From assembly GCF_002291445.1 (NCBI RefSeq), contig NZ_CP014137.1, forward strand, positions 4,588,001 to 4,652,000: DNA of 64,000 nt, read 5' to 3'. The stretch is from Brenneria goodwinii. GTDB lineage: Bacteria; Pseudomonadota; Gammaproteobacteria; Enterobacterales; Enterobacteriaceae. A program made the position numbers and the translations under genes. How positions within the stretch are numbered: position 1 is the first letter of the stretch; each line of letters starts with the position of its first letter. The notes under the pieces were generated by a model. The model worked only from the letters and a program-made list of their open reading frames with translations, was not told where the DNA came from and did not search any database. Shown here piece by piece: positions 44,026 to 53,146 of this stretch.

Positions 44026-44054
44026 GGCTATCTTCTTCGTTGCTGATAGCCTTA
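44023..44054 (+). promoter_or_regulatory. 10-bp perfect hairpin in the corA leader
   Basis: TAAGGCTATC pairs with GATAGCCTTA around a 12-base loop. It starts at the stop codon of the candidate leader peptide and lies 149 bases before corA. No T-run follows, so it is more likely an RNA switch element or stabilising structure than an intrinsic terminator. Confidence 0.55.
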
Positions 44055-44202
44055 GTGGTTGTCAGCGATCTCTTCATCATGTCGCTGAGAGTCAGATCCG
44101 TCGAACGGACTGAAACCTGCCGGTGACGTTTTCACCCTTGTTTCTGTGCTTCAATCGCGTTGTCCATCTTCTCTAATTACGACTAAAAAGGAAGCATGGC
44201 CT

Positions 44203-45153
44203 ATGCTGAGCGCATTTAAACTGGACAACTGCCGTTTATCTCGTCTAGAGCTGGAAGATTCCGATGATCTCACTTCATCTGTCTGGGTCGATTTAATCGA
44301 GCCGGAAGACGACGAGCGTGAGAAAGTACAGACGGAATTGGGACAAAGCCTGGCGACCCGGCCGGAACTGGAAGATATTGAGGCGTCCGCGCGTTTCTTT
44401 GAGGATGAAGACGGGCTACATATTCACTCCTTCTTCTTTTTTGAAGATGCCGAAGATCATGCCGGCAATGCCACCGTGGCTTTTACTATTCGTGACGGCC
44501 GTCTATACACGCTGCGTGAACGCGAGCTGCCGGCGTTTCGTCTCTACCGGATGCGTGCGCGCAATCAGACGTTGATTGATGGCAATGCTTATGAACTGCT
44601 GCTCGATTTATTTGAAACCAAAATAGAGCAGTTGGCGGATGAAATTGAAAACATTTACAGCGATCTGGAATCGCTGAGCCGCATTATCATGGAAGGACGT
44701 CAGGGAGACGAGTACGATGACGCGCTTTCCACGCTGGCTGAATTAGAGGATATCGGCTGGAAAGTGCGCCTGTGTCTGATGGATACCCAGCGGGCATTGA
44801 ATTTTCTGGTGCGTAGGGCGCGCTTGCCGTCCGGTCAGTTGGAGCAGGCTCGCGAGATCCTGCGCGATATCGAATCACTGCTGCCGCACAACGAATCGTT
44901 GTTTCAGAAGGTGAACTTCCTGATGCAGGCGGCGATGGGCTTTATCAATATCGAACAGAGCCGCATCATCAAGATCTTCTCGGTGGTCTCCGTGGTGTTC
45001 CTGCCGCCGACGCTGGTGGCGTCCAGTTACGGGATGAACTTTTCGTTTATGCCGGAGCTGAAGTGGTCATTCGGGTATCCGGCGGCGATTGTGCTGATGA
45101 TACTGGCTGGTCTGGCCCCCTACCTCTATTTCAAACGCAAAAACTGGCTCTGA
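44203..45153 (+). CDS. corA: CorA, magnesium/cobalt/nickel channel
   Basis: CorA is the main constitutive Mg2+ uptake channel, a homopentamer in the inner membrane. The ATG at 44203 follows AAAAGGAAGC and gives MLSAFKLDNCRLSRLE and 316 residues, identical in length to E. coli; the frame is open to 44146. The large N-terminal cytoplasmic domain is followed by the long stalk helix, TM1 with YGMNF (the selectivity GMN motif) and TM2 ending YLYFKRKNWL. Confidence 0.97.
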   Translation: MLSAFKLDNCRLSRLELEDSDDLTSSVWVDLIEPEDDEREKVQTELGQSLATRPELEDIEASARFFEDEDGLHIHSFFFFEDAEDHAGNATVAFTIRDGRLYTLRERELPAFRLYRMRARNQTLIDGNAYELLLDLFETKIEQLADEIENIYSDLESLSRIIMEGRQGDEYDDALSTLAELEDIGWKVRLCLMDTQRALNFLVRRARLPSGQLEQAREILRDIESLLPHNESLFQKVNFLMQAAMGFINIEQSRIIKIFSVVSVVFLPPTLVASSYGMNFSFMPELKWSFGYPAAIVLMILAGLAPYLYFKRKNWL

Positions 45154-45284
45154 AACGCATCGCGCTGCCGGGTTTGCGGCGCGCGATGAATGTTTTCTCT
45201 TCGGTGATTAATTTCCATGTTAATTATTTGAATAATCTGTTTAGAATGACGGCAGTCGTCATATTGCTGAAACAGGTTGTGTGC

Positions 45285-46355
45285 ATGCGAAAGATTTCAC
45301 CCTCGATGCAGTGGGGGATTCTGTTATCGGTCTCGCTGGTGTTGGGGGTTTTGCTGCAGGTTTATCACGTTCCTGCCGCGTTGTTGCTTGGCCCCATGCT
45401 GGTTGGCGTTGCGATGGGACTGAACGGCGCAACCATTCGTCTTCCCCGCGTCTGTTTTCTTGGCAGCACCTCGGTGCTGGGCTGCCTGGTGGCGCAAAGC
45501 CTTTCCCTCTCGATTCTGAGTCCGTTACTGAATAACTGGCTACTGGTTCTGTTTATCCTGCTGATGCCCCTCGCCGCCAGCGGCGTGTCCGGCTGGCTTC
45601 TGGTGAAGTTCAGCGAACTGCCCGGTCCGACAGGCACCTGGGGCGCTTCTCCCGGCGGTGCGGCGGCGATGGTGGCCATGTCGGGGGAGTTCGGCGCGGA
45701 TGTTCGGCTGGTGGCGTTTATGCAGTATTTGCGCGTGCTGATGGTCACGGCGGCGGCCGCTTTTGTGGCGCGTATCAGTCTGGGAGATGCCGCCGCGGAA
45801 AACAACGCCATGCTGGTGTGGTTTCCTTCGCTGGACTGGCGCTTCCCCGCCACGCTGTGCGTCGCGTTTGGCTGCGCATGGGTGGGGAGACGGCTGCGCA
45901 TTCCTTCCGGCGCCATGCTGGGGCCGATGATTGTCGGCGCGGTGCTGCATTCGACCGGAACGTTGACGCTACAGACTCCGGAATGGCTGTTGGCGCTGGC
46001 GTATGCGTTTATTGGCTGGAGCGTCGGTTTGTCTTTTACCCGGCCGATCTTTCTGCTGGCGATACGCACCCTGCCGCAGATGATGGCGTCGATTATCGGG
46101 CTGATGCTGTTGTGCGGCGCGATGGCGCTGATGGTTACCCGGCTTCTGCCGGTCGATCTGCTGACGGCCTATTTGGCAACCAGCCCCGGCGGGCTGGATT
46201 CCATCGCCATTATTGCCGCAGGCAGCAACGTCGACATCGCGTTCGTTATCGCGTTACAGACGATGAGGTTGTTCGCGACCCTGATTGTGAGCCCGGTGCT
46301 GTCGCGTTTTATCTCCCGGCATGCTAGTAATCCTGAGGCGCCATCGTCACTTTGA
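45285..46355 (+). CDS. AbrB-family inner-membrane transporter
   Basis: This 356-residue protein has about ten helices and two internal repeats each with a LGPM(L/I)VG motif and a SPGGAAAMVAM or SPGGLDSIAIIA signature, typical of AbrB (regulator of aidB; formerly ammonia monooxygenase-like). Start ATG 45285 (MRKISPSMQWG) is chosen over longer frames beginning at 45063, which overlap corA. The substrate is unknown. Its 3' end overlaps the convergent rarD by 32 bases. Confidence 0.8.
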   Translation: MRKISPSMQWGILLSVSLVLGVLLQVYHVPAALLLGPMLVGVAMGLNGATIRLPRVCFLGSTSVLGCLVAQSLSLSILSPLLNNWLLVLFILLMPLAASGVSGWLLVKFSELPGPTGTWGASPGGAAAMVAMSGEFGADVRLVAFMQYLRVLMVTAAAAFVARISLGDAAAENNAMLVWFPSLDWRFPATLCVAFGCAWVGRRLRIPSGAMLGPMIVGAVLHSTGTLTLQTPEWLLALAYAFIGWSVGLSFTRPIFLLAIRTLPQMMASIIGLMLLCGAMALMVTRLLPVDLLTAYLATSPGGLDSIAIIAAGSNVDIAFVIALQTMRLFATLIVSPVLSRFISRHASNPEAPSSL

Positions 46356-47244
46356 TTCGCCGCTGTTTACGCTGGTGATAAAGCGCATCCAGAATAAACA
46401 GCGCCAGCGCGCTCCAGATAAAGCCAAAGGTAATCAGTTTGTCGTCACTAAAGGTTTCGCCGTAGAAGATAACGGCCAGCAGGAACATCATGGTTGGGCC
46501 GAGGTACTGGAAAAAACCTAACGTGGACAGCCGCAGACGCATGGCGGCGGCGGTGAAAAACAGCAGTGGCACGGTGGTGATAATCCCCGCGGACATCAAC
46601 AGCAAATTCAATGACCAGCGGTTTTCAGTCAAATGGCTCGTTGGCGTATCGGTAATGAAAAACAGATACGCAATCGCTACCGGCAGCAGCCACAGCGTTT
46701 CAACCAACATACCGATCTGGCCGTCAATGCCGATTTTCTTTCGCAGCAGGCCGTATAAGGCGAAGCTGAATGCCAGCCCCAGTGCGATGACGGGCAGTGA
46801 GCCGAAGGTCCAGAGTTGAACCAGAACGCCGGCAACGGCCAGTAGCACCGCCAGCCACTGCAGGCGGCGGAAACGTTCACCCAAAAACAACATGCCCAGC
46901 ATCACGTTCACCAAGGGGTTAATGAAGTAGCCCAGGCTGGCTTCCAGCATATGATGGTTATTGACCGCCCAGATATACAGCAACCAATTGCCGCCGATTA
47001 ATACGCCGGTGAACGCGAGCAGCAGCAGGCGTTTGACATTTTTGCAGGCACAGCGGACCTCACGCCATTTCCGGCTGACCGTCAGCAGGATCAGCATGAA
47101 GAAAAACGACCAGATAATCCGGTGCGTCAATATTTCATCGGCGGGAACATGTTCAAGTAGCTTAAAGTAAACCGGTGCGATACCCCAGATGAAGTAAGCA
47201 CCCAGAGCGAAAAATATCCCCTTGCGGGTTTGCTGCGCATCCAT
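46324..47244 (-). CDS. rarD: RarD, DMT-superfamily permease
   Basis: This EamA-type inner-membrane protein of 306 residues has about ten helices. The ATG at 47244 gives MDAQQTRKGIFFALGAYFIWGIAPVYFKL, matching E. coli RarD; the frame is open to 47385. Conserved segments include WAVNNHHMLEASLGYFINPLVNV and TLGFFQYLGPTMMFLLA. The E. coli neighbour yigI, between rarD and pldA, is absent here. The solute transported is not established. Confidence 0.92.
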   Translation of the reverse strand: MDAQQTRKGIFFALGAYFIWGIAPVYFKLLEHVPADEILTHRIIWSFFFMLILLTVSRKWREVRCACKNVKRLLLLAFTGVLIGGNWLLYIWAVNNHHMLEASLGYFINPLVNVMLGMLFLGERFRRLQWLAVLLAVAGVLVQLWTFGSLPVIALGLAFSFALYGLLRKKIGIDGQIGMLVETLWLLPVAIAYLFFITDTPTSHLTENRWSLNLLLMSAGIITTVPLLFFTAAAMRLRLSTLGFFQYLGPTMMFLLAVIFYGETFSDDKLITFGFIWSALALFILDALYHQRKQRRIKVTMAPQDY

Positions 47245-47551
47245 TGGTGACTCGATAAAAACGGTGGGGAAATAGGGAAATCTACCACAAACGGGGGGCA
47301 TTTTCATTCTTACCATTAGCAGACAATATAAGTCGCCGTGGCGCTGATACAGAAAAGACCGAGAAACGGCGGAACGTTGATTCAAATACCGCCGAACTGT
47401 GTAAAATGACCCCTTTGGGTTTCATGTGAGTCACTTAATAAATCTGATTTACCCGCCGATGGTGGATTTGAGGCGCTCGGGTTTTAACTGATGAGCATGA
47501 CGGGAGCTACTTGGCCGGATAATTATCACGCTCGCTCAGGAGAGAAAGTGA
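47245..47551. other. rarD-pldA divergent intergenic region
   Basis: A 307-base gap between divergent rarD and pldA. It must contain both promoters, but I could not place boxes with confidence. No yigI gene or repeat is seen. Confidence 0.5.
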
Positions 47552-48418
47552 ATGCGTAAAATAGTAGGCATGTCGGTTATGCTGCTGGCGATACATGCTC
47601 AAGCGGAAGAGGCGAAGATAGAGCCGGTGCATGATAAACCCGCGGTGCGGGGGAGTATTATCGCCAGCCTGTTGCAAAAGCACGATAGTCCGTTTGTTCT
47701 CTATCCCTATGAAAGCAACTATCTGCTGTACACCTATACCAGCAATATCAACAAAACAGCGATACAGAGTTATAACTGGGCGAACGATGCGCGCAAGGAT
47801 GAGGTGAATTTCCAGCTTAGCCTGGGCTTCCCGCTCTGGCGCGGTATTTTCGGCGACAGTTCTCTGCTGGGGGCGTCCTACACTCAGCGCTCCTGGTGGC
47901 AGATGTCCAATAAGAGCCAGTCTTCACCGTTTCGTGAAACGGACTATGAGCCGCAGATTTTCCTCGGCTGGGCAACGGATTATTCGCTGGCCGGCTGGAC
48001 GCTGCGGGATGTTGAAGTCGGCTTAAACCATCAGTCAAACGGGCGCTCCGAACCGACATCGCGCAGTTGGAACCGCGCCTATGCCCGCCTGATGGCGCAG
48101 AACGGCAACTGGCAGGTGGATCTGAAACCATGGATTCGCTTCTCCGACAGCCGGGACGATAACCCGGATATCACCAAATATATGGGACATTACCGCCTGC
48201 GCGTCGGCTATGTCTGGGGAGACAGCGTATTCAGCGCGGAAGGGCGCTACAACTGGAACAGCGGTTACGGCGGCGGCGAACTTGGCTGGAGCTATCCGCT
48301 GACGGACCATGTGCGTTTTTATACCAAGGTATTCAGCGGTTACGGCGAGTCGCTGATTGACTACAATCACCGCCAGACCCGCTTCGGCGTGGGGGTGACG
48401 TTGAATGATATGTTCTGA
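47552..48418 (+). CDS. pldA: PldA, outer-membrane phospholipase A
   Basis: PldA (OmpLA) hydrolyses misplaced phospholipids in the outer membrane as a Ca2+-dependent dimer and helps preserve lipid asymmetry. The 288-residue protein has a signal peptide (residues 1-18, MRKIVGMSVMLLAIHAQA) and a 12-strand beta-barrel. The catalytic His-Ser pair with the supporting Asn lies in LNHQSNGRSEPTSRSWNR. The C-terminus ends with Phe (GVTLNDMF), a barrel-insertion signal. It is followed by recQ, as in E. coli. Confidence 0.96.
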   Translation: MRKIVGMSVMLLAIHAQAEEAKIEPVHDKPAVRGSIIASLLQKHDSPFVLYPYESNYLLYTYTSNINKTAIQSYNWANDARKDEVNFQLSLGFPLWRGIFGDSSLLGASYTQRSWWQMSNKSQSSPFRETDYEPQIFLGWATDYSLAGWTLRDVEVGLNHQSNGRSEPTSRSWNRAYARLMAQNGNWQVDLKPWIRFSDSRDDNPDITKYMGHYRLRVGYVWGDSVFSAEGRYNWNSGYGGGELGWSYPLTDHVRFYTKVFSGYGESLIDYNHRQTRFGVGVTLNDMF

Positions 48419-48540
48419 TTATCCGCCTGCGGCCAGCGACAACTCGTTGCGGATATGGGGAATATTCACAGGTAAACTTGCAGTTTTATCGGGCGGCGCT
48501 GAAAATAGCGTCTGTTTGAGTTCATCAGATTGGGGAAGGC

Positions 48541-50367
48541 GTGTCTACGGCGGAAGTTTTAAATAAGGAAGCGCTGGCGGTTCAGATCCTGCGGGAGACG
48601 TTCGGCTATCAGCAATTCCGTCCGGGTCAGCAGGAAATCATCAATGCGACCCTCAGCGGGCAGGATTGTCTGGTGGTTATGCCGACCGGCGGCGGCAAAT
48701 CGTTGTGCTACCAAATCCCCGCGCTGGTGATGGATGGCCTGACGCTGGTGGTTTCCCCGCTTATTTCACTGATGAAAGATCAGGTCGACCAGCTACAGGC
48801 GTATGGCGTGTCGGCGGCCTGTCTCAATTCGACCCAAACCCGCGAACAGCAGTTTGAGGTGATGGCCGGTTGCCGCTCCGGGCAGATCAAACTGCTGTAT
48901 ATCGCCCCGGAACGCCTGACTACCGATAGCTTCCTCGATCACCTGATGCACTGGCGGCCTTCGCTGATCGCCGTGGATGAAGCGCACTGTATTTCTCAGT
49001 GGGGGCACGATTTCCGTCCCGAATACCGGGCGTTGGGGCAGGTGAAACGCCATTTCCCCGGCCTGCCTGTCATCGCATTGACCGCCACCGCGGATGAAAC
49101 CACGCGGCGGGATATCGTTCGTCTGCTCGATCTTCCCTCTCCGCTGATACAGGTCAGCAGTTTTGACCGCCCGAATATCCGCTATACGCTGGTGGAAAAA
49201 TTCAAACCGCTCGATCAGCTGTGGATGTTCGTGCAGGGGCAGCGCGGCAAAAGCGGCATTATTTACTGCAACAGCCGGGCCAAGGTGGAGGATATCAGCG
49301 CCCGCCTGCAAAGCCGCGGACTGAGCGTGGCGGCATACCATGCCGGGCTGGACAATGAGCGCCGGGCGCAGGTTCAGGAAGCCTTCCAGCGCGATGATCT
49401 GCAAGTGGTGGTGGCGACCGTGGCATTCGGCATGGGCATTAACAAACCCAACGTCCGCTTTGTGGTGCATTTTGATATTCCGCGCAATATTGAATCCTAC
49501 TATCAGGAAACCGGGCGCGCCGGACGCGATGGCCTGGCGGCGGAAGCGGCGCTGTTTTACGACCCGGCCGATATGGCCTGGCTGCGGCGTTGTCTGGAAG
49601 AAAAACCGGCCGGACAGCAGTTGGAAATTGAACGCCATAAGCTGAATGCGATGGGCGCTTTTGCCGAGGCGCAAACCTGCCGGCGTCTGGTATTGCTCAA
49701 CTATTTTGGCGAAGGTCGTCAGCAGCCGTGCGGCAACTGCGATATCTGCCTCGATCCCCCCAAACGCTATGACGGGCTGGTGGACGCGCAAAAGGCGCTC
49801 TCTTGCGTTTATCGGGTAGGGCAGCGCTTTGGCATGAGTTACATCGTCGAGGTGCTGCGCGGAGCCAATAACCAGCGTATCCGTGAGTACGGTCACGACA
49901 AGCTGCCGGTTTACGGCATCGGTCGGGATAAGTCCCAGGAGCATTGGGTCAGCGTGTTGCGCCAGCTGATTCATCTGGGATTGCTGAGTCAGAATATCGC
50001 CCAGCATTCCGCGTTGCAGCTTACCGAATCGGCCCGCCCGGTGCTGCGTGGCGAAGTCCCGTTGCAGCTTGCGGTACCGCGGGTGATAAACCTGAAGCCG
50101 CGCGCCAGCCAAAAAACCTACGGTGGAAACTACGATCGCAAGCTATTCGCTAAGCTGCGCAAGTTGCGCAAATCCATCGCCGATGAAGCCAATATCCCGC
50201 CCTATGTGGTGTTCAGCGACGCGACGTTGCTGGAGATGGCCGAACTGATGCCGATTACCGCCGCCGAACTGTTGAATATCAACGGCGTCGGACAGCGCAA
50301 ACTTGAGCGTTTCGGCTCGCCTTTTATGACCATGATCCGCGATCATGTCGATAATGACGACGACTGA
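48541..50367 (+). CDS. recQ: RecQ, ATP-dependent DNA helicase
   Basis: RecQ is a superfamily 2 3'-5' helicase for recombination and fork repair. The start is GTG (MSTAEVLN), giving 608 residues as in E. coli (609). Order: helicase core with MPTGGGKSLCYQ (Walker A), DEAH in VDEAHCISQWGHDFRPEY, motif VI GRAGRDG, the zinc-binding cysteines in ETCRRL-type and PCGNCDICL segments, winged helix, and a C-terminal HRDC domain with ELMPITAAELLNINGVGQRKLERFG. Confidence 0.97.
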   Translation: MSTAEVLNKEALAVQILRETFGYQQFRPGQQEIINATLSGQDCLVVMPTGGGKSLCYQIPALVMDGLTLVVSPLISLMKDQVDQLQAYGVSAACLNSTQTREQQFEVMAGCRSGQIKLLYIAPERLTTDSFLDHLMHWRPSLIAVDEAHCISQWGHDFRPEYRALGQVKRHFPGLPVIALTATADETTRRDIVRLLDLPSPLIQVSSFDRPNIRYTLVEKFKPLDQLWMFVQGQRGKSGIIYCNSRAKVEDISARLQSRGLSVAAYHAGLDNERRAQVQEAFQRDDLQVVVATVAFGMGINKPNVRFVVHFDIPRNIESYYQETGRAGRDGLAAEAALFYDPADMAWLRRCLEEKPAGQQLEIERHKLNAMGAFAEAQTCRRLVLLNYFGEGRQQPCGNCDICLDPPKRYDGLVDAQKALSCVYRVGQRFGMSYIVEVLRGANNQRIREYGHDKLPVYGIGRDKSQEHWVSVLRQLIHLGLLSQNIAQHSALQLTESARPVLRGEVPLQLAVPRVINLKPRASQKTYGGNYDRKLFAKLRKLRKSIADEANIPPYVVFSDATLLEMAELMPITAAELLNINGVGQRKLERFGSPFMTMIRDHVDNDDD

Positions 50368-50377
50368 TGTTCGTTAG

Positions 50378-50998
50378 CTAGGCTTTTCTCGCGGTCGCCA
50401 ACAGCGCGCCGATCAGTATAAACAGCGAACCAAAAATCCGATTGAGAATTCGCACCTGCCGCGCGCCCTTCAGCCAGCCGGAAATCCGTTTGGCCAACGT
50501 GGCGTAACCAATCATCACAATAATATCGACGACGATGGTGGTCGCCCCCAAAACCAGATACTGCGCGGCCTGTGGTTGATGGGGAATGATGAACTGCGGA
50601 AACAGCGCGGCCAGAAACACAATGCTTTTCGGGTTGGTCAGATTAACCAGAACGGCGCGTTTCAGGAGCTTACGCCGCGGCATGGTGCTGGCCAGCGCAT
50701 TCATATCCAACGAGCCTGCCGAACGCCACTGCTGGATCCCCAGCCAAATCAGGTACGCCGCACCCAACCATTTCAATATGTCGAAAAACATAATGGATTG
50801 CGACAGCAGTGCGCCAAGCCCGATACCCACCAGGACGATGTGTGCGGCCAGACCGATCTGTAAACCGGTGATTGAGGCAATGGTGCCGCGATAGTCGTGG
50901 CTGATACCGGTGCTCATGGTATTGATAGCGCCTGAACCTGGAGAAAGACTGAGAATAAATGTTGTCAGTAAATAGGTTAACCACCAGTCGAAGGTCAC
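50378..50998 (-). CDS. rhtB: RhtB, homoserine/homoserine-lactone exporter
   Basis: This 206-residue LysE-family exporter has about six helices. It matches E. coli RhtB from MTFDWWLTYLLTTFILSLSPGSGAINTM, through FVNLTNPKSI-type VNLTNPKSIVFLAALFPQF, to the C-terminal LLATARKA. It sits next to recQ and pldB, but the related threonine exporter gene rhtC, next to it in E. coli, is missing. Orientation is convergent with recQ. Confidence 0.93.
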   Translation of the reverse strand: MTFDWWLTYLLTTFILSLSPGSGAINTMSTGISHDYRGTIASITGLQIGLAAHIVLVGIGLGALLSQSIMFFDILKWLGAAYLIWLGIQQWRSAGSLDMNALASTMPRRKLLKRAVLVNLTNPKSIVFLAALFPQFIIPHQPQAAQYLVLGATTIVVDIIVMIGYATLAKRISGWLKGARQVRILNRIFGSLFILIGALLATARKA

Positions 50999-51183
50999 TG
51001 CCGAATGCTCCTAGATTGCTTTTTTATAACCGGCGTCCTGGCCGCTATTTTTCGCGCCGTTGCCAGCGTTGTTGAAAATCGCTCCTGGCGATTTTTTATG
51101 ACACAATACTCTGATAGCTTTATTTGTGCTATAGCTCACAAAGCCATTCCGATAACTTTACTGGCCTGCACCGGAGTTGTGTG

Positions 51184-52179
51184 ATGATTCAGTATCCCGA
51201 TAGTCTGCTAACGCGAGAAGTGCAGTTCGCTGCCTTTGCGACCGGGAAACTACTGGATTTTTGGCGCCAGCGTGAGGAAGCGGAGTTTATCGGCGTCGAT
51301 GACGTGCCGATCCGTTTTGTCCGTTTCACCTCTCCCCGGCACGATAAACTGGTTGTCGTGTTTCCCGGCCGTATTGAAAGTTACGTAAAGTACGGCGAAG
51401 TCGCCTACGATCTCTTTCATAATGGCTATGACGTGCTGATGATGGATCATCGTGGGCAGGGACGTTCCGGACGGCTGCTTGAAGACCGGCATCGTGGTCA
51501 TGTATTGCGCTTTAGCGACTACGTGGACGATGTCGAATTGTTATGGCGGCAGCAAATCAGCCACTTAGCCTATACTCGGCGATTTGCCCTGGCGCACTCT
51601 ATGGGGGGCGCCATTCTGGCTCATTTTCTGGCTCGTCAGCCGGCGGCGTTTGACGCCGCCGCGCTGTGCGCGCCAATGTGCGGTATTCATTTACCCATGC
51701 CATATTGGCTGGCCCGGCGGATTGTCGATTGGGCGGAACGCCGTCCCTCGGTGCGTGACTATTATGCGATCGGCACCGGGCAATGGCGGGCGCTGCCTTA
51801 TCTGGTCAACGTGCTGACCCACAGCCGCGAACGCTATCGGCGTAGCGTCAGAGCCTATGCCGATGAGCCGGAAATACGCGTTGGCGGGCCAACCTACCAT
51901 TGGGTTCGCGAAGCCATGCTGGTGGGAAAACAACTGCTGACGCTGGCTGCCGATATCACGACGCCGATATTGCTGTTGCAGGCGGAAGAGGATCGTGTGG
52001 TGGACAACCGCAGCCAGGATGCGTTTTGTCAGGCTCTGGCGCAGAGCGGCCACCCATGCGTGGGCGGGACGCCGCGGATTATTAAAGGCGCCCGGCATGA
52101 AATTCTGTTTGAGAAAGATACGATTCGCGCCGAGGCGTTCGGACTGATTCTGGCTCATTTTGCCAACCATACCCAATAG
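51184..52179 (+). CDS. pldB: PldB, lysophospholipase L2
   Basis: PldB degrades lysophospholipids at the inner membrane. The 331-residue alpha/beta-hydrolase starts at ATG 51184 (MIQYPDSLLTRE), near the family start. Motifs are FPGRIESYVKY, MDHRGQGRSGR, the nucleophile elbow LAHSMGGAI and the catalytic His in KGARHEILFEK. The C-terminal residues HTQ and the TAG stop are encoded by the left end of an ERIC-like repeat, so the tail has been rewritten by an insertion. It may be co-transcribed with yigL. Confidence 0.95.
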   Translation: MIQYPDSLLTREVQFAAFATGKLLDFWRQREEAEFIGVDDVPIRFVRFTSPRHDKLVVVFPGRIESYVKYGEVAYDLFHNGYDVLMMDHRGQGRSGRLLEDRHRGHVLRFSDYVDDVELLWRQQISHLAYTRRFALAHSMGGAILAHFLARQPAAFDAAALCAPMCGIHLPMPYWLARRIVDWAERRPSVRDYYAIGTGQWRALPYLVNVLTHSRERYRRSVRAYADEPEIRVGGPTYHWVREAMLVGKQLLTLAADITTPILLLQAEEDRVVDNRSQDAFCQALAQSGHPCVGGTPRIIKGARHEILFEKDTIRAEAFGLILAHFANHTQ

Positions 52180-52221
52180 CTTTTGAGATGCGGAAGGCGG
52201 CAGCTTGAAAGATGAAGGGGA
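52169..52221. repeat. Short ERIC-like element overlapping the pldB stop codon
   Basis: ATACCCAATAGCTTTTGAGATG at the left and CTTGAAAGATGAAGGGGAT at the right match the two ends of the ERIC copy at 38330-38454, joined with the middle removed (53 bp). The stop codon of pldB is the TAG of CCCAATAG. It lies between pldB and yigL. Confidence 0.7.
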
Positions 52222-52277
52222 TTTAAATTCTGCGGCGAGTGCCGCTACAACATCACCAGAGGTTAGAACTCACCGTT

Positions 52278-53078
52278 ATGTACCATGTTGTCGCTTCAGA
52301 TTTAGATGGCACGTTATTGTCGCCCGACCATACCTTGTCCCCATACGCGAAAGAGACGCTTCGGTTATTGACAGAAAAAGGCATCCATTTTGTGTTTGCC
52401 ACCGGGCGGCACTACATGGATGTGGCGCAAATCCGTGATGGCCTTGGCATCAGCGCATTTATGATCACCTCCAACGGCGCCCGGGTGCATAACACGCAGG
52501 GCGAGCTGATTTTCAGTCATAATCTGGATCCGGACATCGCCCGCGATCTTTACGGCGTGGTACACCACAATCCGGATATGTTGACGCATGTTTACCGCGA
52601 TGATGATTGGTTTATGAACCGTCAGCGGCCGGAAGAAGAGCGTTTTTTTAAAGAGTCGATATTTAAGTACAAGCTGTTCGAACCGGCCCTGCTGGAAACC
52701 GACGGCGTCAGCAAAATCTTCTTTACCTGCGATTCCCACGAACAGCTATTGCCGTTGGAAGAGGCGATCAACGCGCGCTGGGGCGATCGCGTCAACGTGA
52801 GCTTCTCGACGCTGAACTGCCTGGAAGTGATGGCCGGCGGGGTATCCAAAGGGCATGCGTTGGAGCAGGTGGCGAAAATTATCGGCTTCTCGCTGAAAGA
52901 GTGTATCGCCTTCGGCGACGGGATGAACGACTACGAAATGCTGTCGATGGCCGGCAAAGGCTGCATCATGCAAAACGCGCATCAGCGTTTAAAAGATTTA
53001 CTGCCGGAACTGGAAGTGATCGGTTCCAACGCGGAAAGCGCGGTGCCGAACTATCTGCGGGATTTGTTTCTGAGATAA
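52278..53078 (+). CDS. yigL: YigL, HAD-family sugar-phosphate/PLP phosphatase
   Basis: YigL dephosphorylates sugar phosphates (in E. coli also pyridoxal phosphate), relieving glucose-phosphate stress. The ATG at 52278 gives MYHVVASDLDGTLLSPDHTLSPYAK and 266 residues, as in E. coli. Catalytic Asp8 and Asp10 lie in SDLDGT; other Cof-type motifs are ITSNGARVH and FGDGMNDYEML. In E. coli and Salmonella, yigL translation is raised by the sRNA SgrS acting on the pldB-yigL message; here an ERIC-like repeat separates the two genes. Confidence 0.96.
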   Translation: MYHVVASDLDGTLLSPDHTLSPYAKETLRLLTEKGIHFVFATGRHYMDVAQIRDGLGISAFMITSNGARVHNTQGELIFSHNLDPDIARDLYGVVHHNPDMLTHVYRDDDWFMNRQRPEEERFFKESIFKYKLFEPALLETDGVSKIFFTCDSHEQLLPLEEAINARWGDRVNVSFSTLNCLEVMAGGVSKGHALEQVAKIIGFSLKECIAFGDGMNDYEMLSMAGKGCIMQNAHQRLKDLLPELEVIGSNAESAVPNYLRDLFLR

Positions 53079-53100
53079 CGTTTTTCTCTGTTGGGAGAAA

Positions 53101-53123
53101 GGCGGCGTCGACAGGACGCCGCC
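53101..53123. terminator. Hairpin between yigL and glpT, possible terminator
   Basis: A 9-bp GC-rich stem (GGCGGCGTC with GACGCCGCC) and a 5-base loop. Reading out of glpT on the minus strand it is followed only by TTTC, so it would be a weak intrinsic terminator. It is more likely a 3' stabilising hairpin shared by the convergent genes. Confidence 0.45.
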
Positions 53124-53146
53124 GGAGGGATGCCCACAAGGTGGGA

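Noticed and set aside
48793..50112. A 439-codon open frame antisense to recQ
   Set aside because: It is a shadow of the GC-rich recQ codons; the protein has no recognisable family and recQ is complete.
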